Positions 50,897 to 58,730 of a DNA stretch of 64,000 bases are shown one piece after another (the stretch's first letter is position 1; the number at the start of each line of letters is the position of its first letter). A model generated the notes under the pieces. That model was not told the origin of the DNA. It worked only from the letters and a program-made list of their open reading frames with translations, and ran no database searches. The stretch is from Mesorhizobium amorphae (GTDB taxonomy: Bacteria > Pseudomonadota > Alphaproteobacteria > Rhizobiales > Rhizobiaceae): the NCBI RefSeq assembly GCF_014843845.1, contig NZ_JHQS01000061.1, positions 186,001-250,000 of the forward strand, given 5' to 3'. Made by a program: the position numbers and the translations under genes.

Positions 50897-53611
50897 CTAT
50901 GACAGCAGTTCCTTAAAGATACCGCTTCCCGCCAAAAGTGTCTCGTGTGTTCCGTCTTCCACCAATTGACCCGAGTCGAAGACAATAACGCGATCGAACA
51001 TCATCGCCATTGCCGGATTCGTCACGACCCACACAATTGCCGGTGAATGGCCGTCGCGTCTGGCTTCCTCGAGCACGTTTCGCAGCACCTTATCCTGCAT
51101 GCGCTGGTCGAGCGCCGACAGCGGCCGGTTGAGAATGAGAAAATCAGGACGCTTGAGCAGGGCCCGGGCAACATCGAGCTTCTGTCGCTGTCCACCGGTC
51201 AGCCGCCTGCCGCCGGCGCCGACGTTGAAGTCCAGGCCGACATCCAGAAGTTCGGCATAAAGCCCCAGTTCATCAAGAATGTCATAGACGATGGAGCGTA
51301 TGCGGTCCGGCGCGTCGGGATGGTTGTTGCCCACACGCCCGAACAGGACATTGTCCATGACGGTAGCCGCGGCAATGTATTTGGCAGGATCATACCGTTC
51401 GACCGCATTTTGCAGCTCGGGCGGCAGGTTTTCATAGAACCGGTTGCGTGCAGCGACGATCTTGCTCATCAGCTCGTCGCTCAGCAGGCCGAAGCGGTGC
51501 CGGGGCTCGATATAGGCAAAGCTCAAGGTGACGATCATGGCGCGGTCGGTCTCCGAAACCGCCTCGTAGGGACGGTTCTTGAGCCGTTGCAGCAAGGTTT
51601 CGTAGGCGGGTATCTCCTCGGCGCTCATGAAGGCGAGCTGCTGGAAGAACTGGTGATCGGGCGGTAGGTCGGCAAACAGCTCGATCGCCTGTTCGGCGAT
51701 CTCCATGCCCATTTCGTAGAGGGTGCGGTCGAGGCCGGCTTGCTTCAGCACAGAAGCAAAATAGGGATTGGCCGCCAGGGCCCTGTCGGCAAGTTCGGGG
51801 CCGGCGGCAGCGCCGAAGAGCAGGTTTTGGCCGATCGTTGCTTCCTTGTTGTAGGCGCCCGGCTCGAAAGGAGCCACCAGTCCGCTCAGCCCTTCGTGTT
51901 CCAGCCGGGTTCGCAGCGCCGCACGCAGTTCGACGATCCGCCTGGCAAGCTCCGTGTGACGCGTGAGGTCGGCCGAAGAGCGCAAGCCAAGGTCCAGAAT
52001 GTCGCGCGACAGAACAACCGCGTCGAGCACCCGCCGCACGGCTTCAAAGAGGTCGTGCGGGCCGGTAGCGCCGGCGGAAGCGTAGTTGATCCAGTCGCTG
52101 TGGATATCATGCTCCGGATTGCCCGACCGGCGCGCCTCGTCGACGTTCCAGCGGCGCTGGTCTGCCGCAGCACCGTCATAAGGCACCGATGTCAGCGGCG
52201 CATGCTTCAACCCGTAGAGCAGGTTATCGCGGAGGCTTGCCTGGAACAGGAAAACATCCGACGAGGCATAGGACATGCGCCGGCCGGTCACTGCTTCGGG
52301 GAGTTCAAGCAGGTCGTCGGCGCCCGAAGCGATCCTTCCGCTGTCCGGCCAGTTCAGCCGCGCGAAGGCTTCTGCAAGCGCCTCCGCTCCACCTGTCGCG
52401 GTACTGACCAGCGCCACCGTCTCACCCGGCTTGACCTGGAGGGAGATACGATTAAGGAGCATTGCACCGCCATCGTCTGCTATGGACAGATTGATCGCCG
52501 ACAGCGGGTTGGTCATCGGAGCGGGATCGTCGATCGTCAATGCCCCGATTCGCGGCGCAATGAGATCCTCAACGGTAAACTGTTCAACGACCTGCTGATA
52601 TTTGACCTGGACATCCTGCCGCGCCTGATCCCAGTCGATCAGTTCCTTCATCGGTCCGGGCAGGTCCTTGTAGGCGCCGATCACGGCCACGAGCTGGCCG
52701 ACGTCCAGCCGCCCCTGGATGACCAGATACCCGCCGATCATGTAGAACAGAAAGGGCGTGACCTGCGCGAGAAAATTGTTGAGGAACTTCACCATGAATT
52801 TCCATTGGTAAAGATCGAAGCGGATCTTGAAGATAAGCCCGAGCCGGGCAGCTATGTCGGCGCGCTCGTAGTTTGATGTATCGTGGATGTGAACCGCGCC
52901 GATGCCGTCGACGATTTCGCCAACCCGGCCCGAAAGCGCGCGCGCCGTCAACTGCCGCTCGCGTCCAAGCACGATCAGCCGCCGCCGCATTCGCGGGATG
53001 AGCACGATCTGGATCCCCACGATCACGGCCGCTATCATTCCGAGCCAGACGTTCTGGACCATGATGAACAGCATGGCCGTCAGCGCCTGGCCGCCGAGCA
53101 GTACCGGCTGCACGAAGGCATCGCCGATGAAGCCCCCCAGCGGCTCCACCTCGTCCTTCACCATGGTCGCCACTTCGGCGGATTTCACCCGCTTGAAGTA
53201 AACCGGCGGAAACCGCAGCACACGATCGACCAGCTCGAAACGGATACGCCTCAGCATGCGTTCGCCGAGGCGGCCCTTGTAGGTGTTGATGTAGAGTTTG
53301 AACAGGCCGTTGATGACGACCAGCAAGAGGAACACGAGGCTCAGGGCAAACAGCGTCGCCGTGCGGTCGAGCTGAAAACCGGAGAAGAACAGGACCTCTC
53401 CAATGAACGGCAGGTTATAGTGTAGCCTCATGAATGGCTGGGTCGCGCCCGGTTGCTCGAAGCCGCCACCTTGGATCGGGCCGTTGACGATCAGCTTCGG
53501 CAGGTCGAAGGACATGAAATACGGGATCATCGAAAGCACGACGATCATCAATATCCCGACCTGCTGCTTCTTGGTGTGCGTCCAGATATAGCGGGCTAGG
53601 CTGGGTTCCAT
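50897..53611 (-). CDS. ABC exporter-like protein with degenerate ATPase and very large insertion
   Basis: A 904-residue fused membrane/ATPase protein. Residues 15-330 form an ABC exporter membrane domain with about six helices (RFELVDRVLRFPPVYF, GEIVDGIGAVHIHD). The ATPase part has lost its catalytic residues. Walker A at about 402-410 reads VSTATGGAEA with no GKS/T. The Walker B end is ILNRP (827-830) instead of LDE-x. The H-switch position is Asn (VVTNP, about 865). Only the signature LTGGQRQKLDVARAL (804-818) is intact. Walker A to signature spans about 400 residues, compared with about 110 normally. The start could be GTG 53659. No terminator was seen downstream. Confidence 0.85.
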   Translation of the reverse strand: MEPSLARYIWTHTKKQQVGILMIVVLSMIPYFMSFDLPKLIVNGPIQGGGFEQPGATQPFMRLHYNLPFIGEVLFFSGFQLDRTATLFALSLVFLLLVVINGLFKLYINTYKGRLGERMLRRIRFELVDRVLRFPPVYFKRVKSAEVATMVKDEVEPLGGFIGDAFVQPVLLGGQALTAMLFIMVQNVWLGMIAAVIVGIQIVLIPRMRRRLIVLGRERQLTARALSGRVGEIVDGIGAVHIHDTSNYERADIAARLGLIFKIRFDLYQWKFMVKFLNNFLAQVTPFLFYMIGGYLVIQGRLDVGQLVAVIGAYKDLPGPMKELIDWDQARQDVQVKYQQVVEQFTVEDLIAPRIGALTIDDPAPMTNPLSAINLSIADDGGAMLLNRISLQVKPGETVALVSTATGGAEALAEAFARLNWPDSGRIASGADDLLELPEAVTGRRMSYASSDVFLFQASLRDNLLYGLKHAPLTSVPYDGAAADQRRWNVDEARRSGNPEHDIHSDWINYASAGATGPHDLFEAVRRVLDAVVLSRDILDLGLRSSADLTRHTELARRIVELRAALRTRLEHEGLSGLVAPFEPGAYNKEATIGQNLLFGAAAGPELADRALAANPYFASVLKQAGLDRTLYEMGMEIAEQAIELFADLPPDHQFFQQLAFMSAEEIPAYETLLQRLKNRPYEAVSETDRAMIVTLSFAYIEPRHRFGLLSDELMSKIVAARNRFYENLPPELQNAVERYDPAKYIAAATVMDNVLFGRVGNNHPDAPDRIRSIVYDILDELGLYAELLDVGLDFNVGAGGRRLTGGQRQKLDVARALLKRPDFLILNRPLSALDQRMQDKVLRNVLEEARRDGHSPAIVWVVTNPAMAMMFDRVIVFDSGQLVEDGTHETLLAGSGIFKELLS

Positions 53612-53972
53612 ATGCGGCTGTGGACCCTTCAGTTGGAAGGATGCAGGATGTAAAAGCACCTGCTGGCGAATGGCGTATCGGCAATTTCTTTGTCGCCAAC
53701 GGCAAGCTCGAAGCTGCAGTGCACGGAAATTGTCCTGCGCTCAAACGCTTCGCGGCTTCCGTAGGGTTTTGGCGAATAGCCAAGCACGAGGCCGCAGCTG
53801 CGTGGCTGGTGCTGGCGGATGGACGCCGATGGTCCGGACAGATGCAAGCGGCTCTCTCCGGCACCGGGCAATGGCGAAGCGGCTTGCAGCATAATCACGT
53901 CCGCGGATCAAACAGCCTTGCGGGGGGCAAGATTGCGTTGTGTCGCCCGAAATCCCACCATACAAGACGAAT
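53612..53972. other. Intergenic region between the ABC protein and a methyltransferase
   Basis: About 360 bases. The two genes point away from each other, so two promoters are expected, but no clear one was found. A 118-codon open frame at 53620-53976 on the plus strand has ordinary-looking composition but no recognisable domain or good ribosome-binding site. It was not called as a gene. Overlapping open frames also exist on the other strand. Confidence 0.4.
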
Positions 53973-54647
53973 ATGATGGATGTCACGCAACCACGCAATG
54001 CCGGCATGGACGGGCACGAGCAAACCCTGGACCTCACGCGGGGAATTGCTGCCTATGTCGACCGCCCTCTCGTGGCAGGGCTGGCGCGCGTCATCGCCAA
54101 GCATCCGCAGGCCGATATCGCCAACGCTTTTAACCACAAGCAGGTCGCCTGCAAGATGTGGGCGCTCGACAGGCTGTTCGAAAGCAGCGGCGGCCGGTTC
54201 GGGCGCATATGGGTCCTGGGTGGATGGTACGGCGTATTGCCGGCAATGCTTTTCAACGACGCCCGCTTCGACATCGCGGCGGTCGATAGCATCGACATCG
54301 ATCCCGAAGTCGCGCCGGTCGCCCGGACCCTCAACCGGGAAGCCGGCGACCGGTTCCGGGCGCTGACGGCAGATATGTACGCACTCGACTATGCGGCCGG
54401 GCGGCCCGACCTGACGGTCAATACGAGCTGCGAACACATAGCCGATCTGCGCGCCTGGCTTGCTCTGCTTCCGCAGGGTACGAATGTGCTGCTGCAATCG
54501 AACGATTATTTCAGCGAGCCGACGCACATCAACTGCGTGGCCTCACTTGCAGCCTTCGAAACAATGGCGGCGCTACGGGAGGTGCGGTTCTCCGGCGAAC
54601 TGCCGACAAAAAATTATACGCGCTTCATGCTGATCGGAACGGTTTGA
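53973..54647 (+). CDS. Class I SAM-dependent methyltransferase in the polysaccharide region
   Basis: A 224-residue protein with a Rossmann-like SAM-binding stretch (VWVLGGWYGVLPAMLF near residue 78) and IDIDPEVAPVARTL, the acidic loop of strand 2. The next motifs are NTSCEHI and NVLLQSNDYF. The start is uncertain: ATG 53973 (or 53976) is chosen, while GTG 53940 with a G-run upstream is possible. It is convergent with the glycosyltransferase genes. Its place among glycan genes suggests methylation of a sugar or lipid carrier, but this is not shown by the sequence. Confidence 0.75.
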   Translation: MMDVTQPRNAGMDGHEQTLDLTRGIAAYVDRPLVAGLARVIAKHPQADIANAFNHKQVACKMWALDRLFESSGGRFGRIWVLGGWYGVLPAMLFNDARFDIAAVDSIDIDPEVAPVARTLNREAGDRFRALTADMYALDYAAGRPDLTVNTSCEHIADLRAWLALLPQGTNVLLQSNDYFSEPTHINCVASLAAFETMAALREVRFSGELPTKNYTRFMLIGTV

Positions 54648-54704
54648 AGCGTGTTAAGCGTATCTCATCCAGACACGACGCGCGTTAGGATCCATCGTCT
54701 GTTT

Positions 54705-54749
54705 GATCATGAACTTTTTCGAAACCGGGCTCCACTTTTAGGGACCATG
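54705..54749. repeat. Rhizobial-type palindromic intergenic repeat at convergent gene ends
   Basis: The segment from GATCATGAACTTTTTCG to CACTTTTAGGGACCATG is an imperfect palindrome in the 90-base space between the convergent methyltransferase and glycosyltransferase genes. From memory it resembles a very common intergenic element of rhizobial chromosomes (GATCATG...CCGGTTCCCACTTTT...CATG type). It overlaps the last codons of the glycosyltransferase gene. Confidence 0.5.
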
Positions 54750-55880
54750 TCGATACCGCTCGCGCAGGATTTGCGCCGAGCGACGAGCGCCTTCCAGATT
54801 GAGACGATGCGCGGATGGCGTCGGTGCCGCAAGCGCCTGTTCGATCGCTTGCGCCAAGCCTTCGGGCGTTAGGTCCTTTTCCATCAGCACCGTTGCAAGA
54901 CCGAGTTCTTCGAGCATCAGAGCGCGAACCGTCTGTTCGGTTTCCCCGCCGGCTGCAAATGGAACGAGCAGGGAGCGACAACCCGCGCGCAGGACATCGC
55001 AGACCGTGTTGTAACCCGCCTGCGAGACTGACAGGCGGGCGCCGGTCAGTAGGCTGGCGAAATCCTCGCGGAACCGGAAGATGGACAGACCCGGCGTGGC
55101 ATCGCGTGCAATCGCGTCAAACTCGTCTTTCGGCAGGTTTGGGCCGGTGATCAAACACCATTTCCAAGCGTTGTTGGCATTCCGCGCCGCTGCGACGGTG
55201 GATCTGACAAGGCTCTTTCCGGCAGCCCCGCCGCCAACCGACACCAGAACGTCGAAGCGCTCGGAAGCCGCGGGCGATGGCAGCCCGGCAACGAGCCCTG
55301 TGTAGGTGATCTCGGCCCTGATCGCCCCAGCCAGTGGAAATGTCTTGTCGATGGTTGCGAAAGCCGGGTCGGCGTGGACCATAACCAGGTCGAAATGCCT
55401 GTTGATGAGATCGACCGTTTCCTCGTCTCGGCCCGGCTTGACGCGCTCCTGAAGGATATCGCGGACGGACGTCGCCAGCAGCGGCCTGGGCGACGCCGCG
55501 TCGATGGCCTCGATCAGCGGCAAGAGTTCGAAGCGCATCTGCCGGCGTCCAAATGGAAACGCCTCGACAATGACGATATCAGGCCTGCAATCCCGGAATG
55601 CCTGCAGCAGCATCTCTGAACGCGATTTCTTGAAATCATCGTCGATGGGTTTGCCCTGCAGGTCGACAAGACCGGAAAAACCTTCATCACCGGAGGTGAC
55701 AGGTGGCAGGGTTACAGATTTTACACCTGATCCCGGAAACCCCGCGATCGGCGCTCCGCCGGTTACGACGGTTACGTCAAACCCGTCATCGACCAGAGCC
55801 GCCGCAATGCGGCTGGCGCGCGCGAGATGGCCGATACCGAGCAGGTGCTGGACATAGAAGAAAGCACGCAGCCGCTTCAT
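54738..55880 (-). CDS. MurG-like glycosyltransferase (family 28-type, first of pair)
   Basis: A 380-residue GT-B glycosyltransferase. The N-terminal strand and loop (FFYVQHLLGIGHLARASRIAAAL) and the donor-binding part (SVSQAGYNTVCDVLRAG, with PFAAGGETEQ) resemble UDP-sugar transferases of the MurG kind. The start at 55880 (MKRLRAFFY) overlaps the stop of the upstream GT4 gene as ATGA. It is the third and last gene of a three-gene glycosyltransferase operon, and its layout parallels the gene at 57123. Confidence 0.85.
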   Translation of the reverse strand: MKRLRAFFYVQHLLGIGHLARASRIAAALVDDGFDVTVVTGGAPIAGFPGSGVKSVTLPPVTSGDEGFSGLVDLQGKPIDDDFKKSRSEMLLQAFRDCRPDIVIVEAFPFGRRQMRFELLPLIEAIDAASPRPLLATSVRDILQERVKPGRDEETVDLINRHFDLVMVHADPAFATIDKTFPLAGAIRAEITYTGLVAGLPSPAASERFDVLVSVGGGAAGKSLVRSTVAAARNANNAWKWCLITGPNLPKDEFDAIARDATPGLSIFRFREDFASLLTGARLSVSQAGYNTVCDVLRAGCRSLLVPFAAGGETEQTVRALMLEELGLATVLMEKDLTPEGLAQAIEQALAAPTPSAHRLNLEGARRSAQILRERYRHGP

Positions 55881-57121
55881 TCGGCGGCCCGCCACTCCCG
55901 CTCGAACAGTTCCTTGAGCTGTCCAATGCTTGCCATATGATCGAAATTACCGCGGACGCGCCGCTCTGCGGCGTCGCCGAGGCGGGCGCGCAGCACGGGA
56001 TCACGGATAAGGCGCTCCAGCGCCTGTGCCAGGGCAATTGGGTTTTCCATCGGAACCAGCAGCCCGGTTTCATCCGGCGATAAAAGCTCCGGCACGCCGG
56101 AAATATCGGTCGACACGCATGCAAGCCGCTGGCTAGCTGCTTCCACCAGAACATTCGGCAGACCGTCCCGGTCGCCATTTGCTGTGATCCTGCAGGCCAG
56201 GGCGAAGATGTCGGCGCAGCGGTAGTGCTCAAGCACCTCCTGCTGCGCAAGCGCGCCTTTCCAAGAGACGCGACCATCCAGGCCGAGCTTTTGCGCCAGC
56301 GCCTTGAACCGTTCCAATTCCTCGCCGCCGCCGATATGCTCGAAACGCCACGCCAAATCACCAGGCAAGAGGGCAAGGGCCTCCAGCAAGGTATCGTAAC
56401 CTTTCTTTTCAACGGCGCGCCCGACACTCAGAACGATAACCGGTTCGTCCGGCGCCGAGCCGTCATGCTGTTTTCGCGCCTCGCCGAAACTGCCGAAGCG
56501 ATCAAGGTCGAGCCCATGATAGCTCAGATGCACGGACGAGTTGCCGTTAGCGAGTTTTTTCAGACGGTCGAAGCCGGTTTTCGTGCAAGTGACCGTCCAG
56601 CGCGCCGAGGAAAGCTTGCCAGCCAGATCCCAGTCCGCCGAAGTCCAGATGTCCTTGGCATGGGCCGAGCAGCTCCAGGGCAGGCCGCGAAGCTGGCTGG
56701 CATAGCGCGTCACCGATGCCGGCGTGTGCGCGAAATGTGCGTGCAGCCAGCCTGCGCCTTCAGGCCATTCGGCCGCCAGCACGAGCGCTTGCCCGAAGCG
56801 GCGAGCGCGATTGCGCGTAAAGTCGCGGGGGATATCGGTAGCCAGCAATCGGAGCGCGCGCCAGAAGCCCGGCCGCAACAGATAAGCAAACAGCGAGCGA
56901 ACCACGCGCAGCGGCTCCTCATGCAGATATTCCGGCAGATAATGGACGGGCGCTTTGATCTCGTCATGCACGGGGTGGCGTTTTGCGTCGGTCGGCCGCC
57001 TGAGCGCGACGAGTATCAGCTCGAATCCCGCACGCTCCAGACCGAGCAGTTCCTGCGCGATGAAGGTTTCCGACAGCCGCGGATAGCCCTTCAGAACCAC
57101 GACGATCTTGCGGTGTTGCAA
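55877..57121 (-). CDS. Family 4 glycosyltransferase (colanic acid/exopolysaccharide type)
   Basis: A 414-residue GT4 enzyme. The start KIVVVLKGYPRLSETF and LHAHFAHTPASVTRYA are typical of exopolysaccharide glycosyltransferases. The donor site is GDRDGLPNVLVEAASQRLACVSTDISGVPELL (E-x7-E-like), with HGLDLDRFG and SVGRAVEKKG before it. The TTG start at 57121 follows the upstream stop by one base. It is the middle gene of the operon. Confidence 0.88.
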   Translation of the reverse strand: MQHRKIVVVLKGYPRLSETFIAQELLGLERAGFELILVALRRPTDAKRHPVHDEIKAPVHYLPEYLHEEPLRVVRSLFAYLLRPGFWRALRLLATDIPRDFTRNRARRFGQALVLAAEWPEGAGWLHAHFAHTPASVTRYASQLRGLPWSCSAHAKDIWTSADWDLAGKLSSARWTVTCTKTGFDRLKKLANGNSSVHLSYHGLDLDRFGSFGEARKQHDGSAPDEPVIVLSVGRAVEKKGYDTLLEALALLPGDLAWRFEHIGGGEELERFKALAQKLGLDGRVSWKGALAQQEVLEHYRCADIFALACRITANGDRDGLPNVLVEAASQRLACVSTDISGVPELLSPDETGLLVPMENPIALAQALERLIRDPVLRARLGDAAERRVRGNFDHMASIGQLKELFEREWRAAE

Positions 57122-57122
57122 C

Positions 57123-58337
57123 TCAGTTCATGCCTTCAATGACCGAAAGGTGATGGCCGGCCCGCCGGTCGAGCAGTTCCGCGACGATTTCGGAAATATG
57201 AGGCAGCCCTTCCAGCGTCAGATGCGGATTGCTCTGCGATGGGCGGGGCCGGTCCGGCAGCACCTTCAGTGCATCGGCAAACCGCCGGGAATCCTCGGCT
57301 TCTTCCGGCAAAAGCATCTCGATGAGGCCGAGTTCGGCTGCGCGCCGTGCGCGGATCAGCTGTTCCTCGCGGGGCTTGACGCGCGGCACGATCAGCGCCG
57401 GCTTGTCGAAAGACAGTATCTCGCAATAGGTGTTGTAACCGCCCATCGCCACTACCGCCTTGGCGCCGGCAATCAGCTCTTCCATGCGGTTGTCGAACTC
57501 GATCATCTTGATATAGGGGATCTTGGACCCTTTCCTGAGCAGCTTGTTGCGCTTGCGCGCCGGCATGTAAGGCCCAAGCACGATCAGCGCCCTATGCTGC
57601 AACTGCGGATCCTGCTGATAGGCATCGATGACGTCGTGGATCAGTTCACCGCCGTCACCGCCGCCACCGGTGGTAACGAGGATATAGTCGCCCTCGGGCC
57701 GGTGGCCGGGCAACTCGTTCTTCTGCAGGCTCCGTTGCAGGAAACCGACGAACTTCATCTTTGCCCTGACAGCCGGCGGCACGTCCAGGCCGGTCAACGG
57801 ATCGTAGAAATCCGGCGGACCATAGGCCCAGACCTTGTCGTAGAACAGGCCTATCTTGCGCATCACATCCCTGCGTGCCCACTCCGCTTCGAGCAGATGC
57901 GGCGCGTCCATCACCTCGCGCAGGCCAAGCACGAGCGTGGTGCCCCGCGTCTTGAGGTAGGACAGCGTGTCCTCGATCTCACCGCGCAGGCCGAGCGGTT
58001 CCTTGTCGACGATGAAGATATCCGGCCGGAAGGTCTCGGCTGTGTGGCGGATGATCGACTGGCGCATCCTCAGCGTCTCATGCAGATCGATATCCTTTTC
58101 CAGCGAGGTGTATTCGCCGTTGCGCAACTTGATGACGCTGGGGATCTTCACGAAGTCGACACGGGCGCGGTAGTCGAAGGCGCCAGCGATAGGCGCACCC
58201 GAAATGATAAGCACCTGAAGTCCGCGGAAATCCTCGACCAGCGAATGCGCGATCGTCCGGCAGCGCTGCAAGTGGCCGAGCCCGAACGTGTCGTGGCTGT
58301 ACATTAGAATTCGCGCGTCTTGTACGTGCTGGGTCAT
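57123..58337 (-). CDS. MurG-like glycosyltransferase (family 28-type, second of pair)
   Basis: A 404-residue GT-B glycosyltransferase. It opens with RILMYSHDTFGLGHLQRCRTIAHSL, an N-terminal acceptor-binding loop like the one at 54738. The donor region reads GAKAVVAMGGYNTYCEIL, then VPRVKPREEQLIRA. ATG 58337 is chosen because the 20-codon extension upstream is not conserved-looking. It is the first gene of the operon. The chromosome upstream is a 393-base space with an AT-rich patch. Confidence 0.85.
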   Translation of the reverse strand: MTQHVQDARILMYSHDTFGLGHLQRCRTIAHSLVEDFRGLQVLIISGAPIAGAFDYRARVDFVKIPSVIKLRNGEYTSLEKDIDLHETLRMRQSIIRHTAETFRPDIFIVDKEPLGLRGEIEDTLSYLKTRGTTLVLGLREVMDAPHLLEAEWARRDVMRKIGLFYDKVWAYGPPDFYDPLTGLDVPPAVRAKMKFVGFLQRSLQKNELPGHRPEGDYILVTTGGGGDGGELIHDVIDAYQQDPQLQHRALIVLGPYMPARKRNKLLRKGSKIPYIKMIEFDNRMEELIAGAKAVVAMGGYNTYCEILSFDKPALIVPRVKPREEQLIRARRAAELGLIEMLLPEEAEDSRRFADALKVLPDRPRPSQSNPHLTLEGLPHISEIVAELLDRRAGHHLSVIEGMN

Positions 58338-58730
58338 TGTTGAACGTCTTTTAGAATTCTCGCCTTGAGGACCGTGGGCGGCCCCGCACGAAACCATCCC
58401 GCGGGTCTATCGACCTGTTTTGAAACATGAGGGCACAATTTTCAATTTGTATTATCCAAGAGGGCCCATATGCTGAAGCTAGGAAGCTGCGTTTGCTCGG
58501 CTGCCCGCCTGCTACGTGGTCCAGAAGAACCTGCATCATTCACGGGTATGATCCTCGCCGACGCAGATCTGTTTGCTTGGCCAGCTTGCAGAGGCCTTGT
58601 CGATCGACCGGTCCCCCATTGGCCGGTAACACCTTCGTAACTGAGCGTCCAGCCAGTGCGGTTGCCGATTTGATCGTTCGAACCGCTCGAAGATCATTTG
58701 GACCGTCGCACGAAGCCAGCGAACCTATGC
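58338..58730. other. Intergenic region with an AT-rich near-palindrome
   Basis: About 390 bases upstream of the glycosyltransferase operon. At 58435-58450 is ACAATTTTCAATTTGT, a near-perfect mirror in an otherwise GC-rich stretch, followed by ATTATCC. It could be a site for an AT-preferring regulator, for example of the Ros/MucR kind, or the -10 of a promoter. No open frame longer than noise is supported. Confidence 0.4.

Noticed and set aside
57108..58307. 399-codon plus-strand open frame
   Set aside because: Shadow of the MurG-like glycosyltransferase on the other strand.
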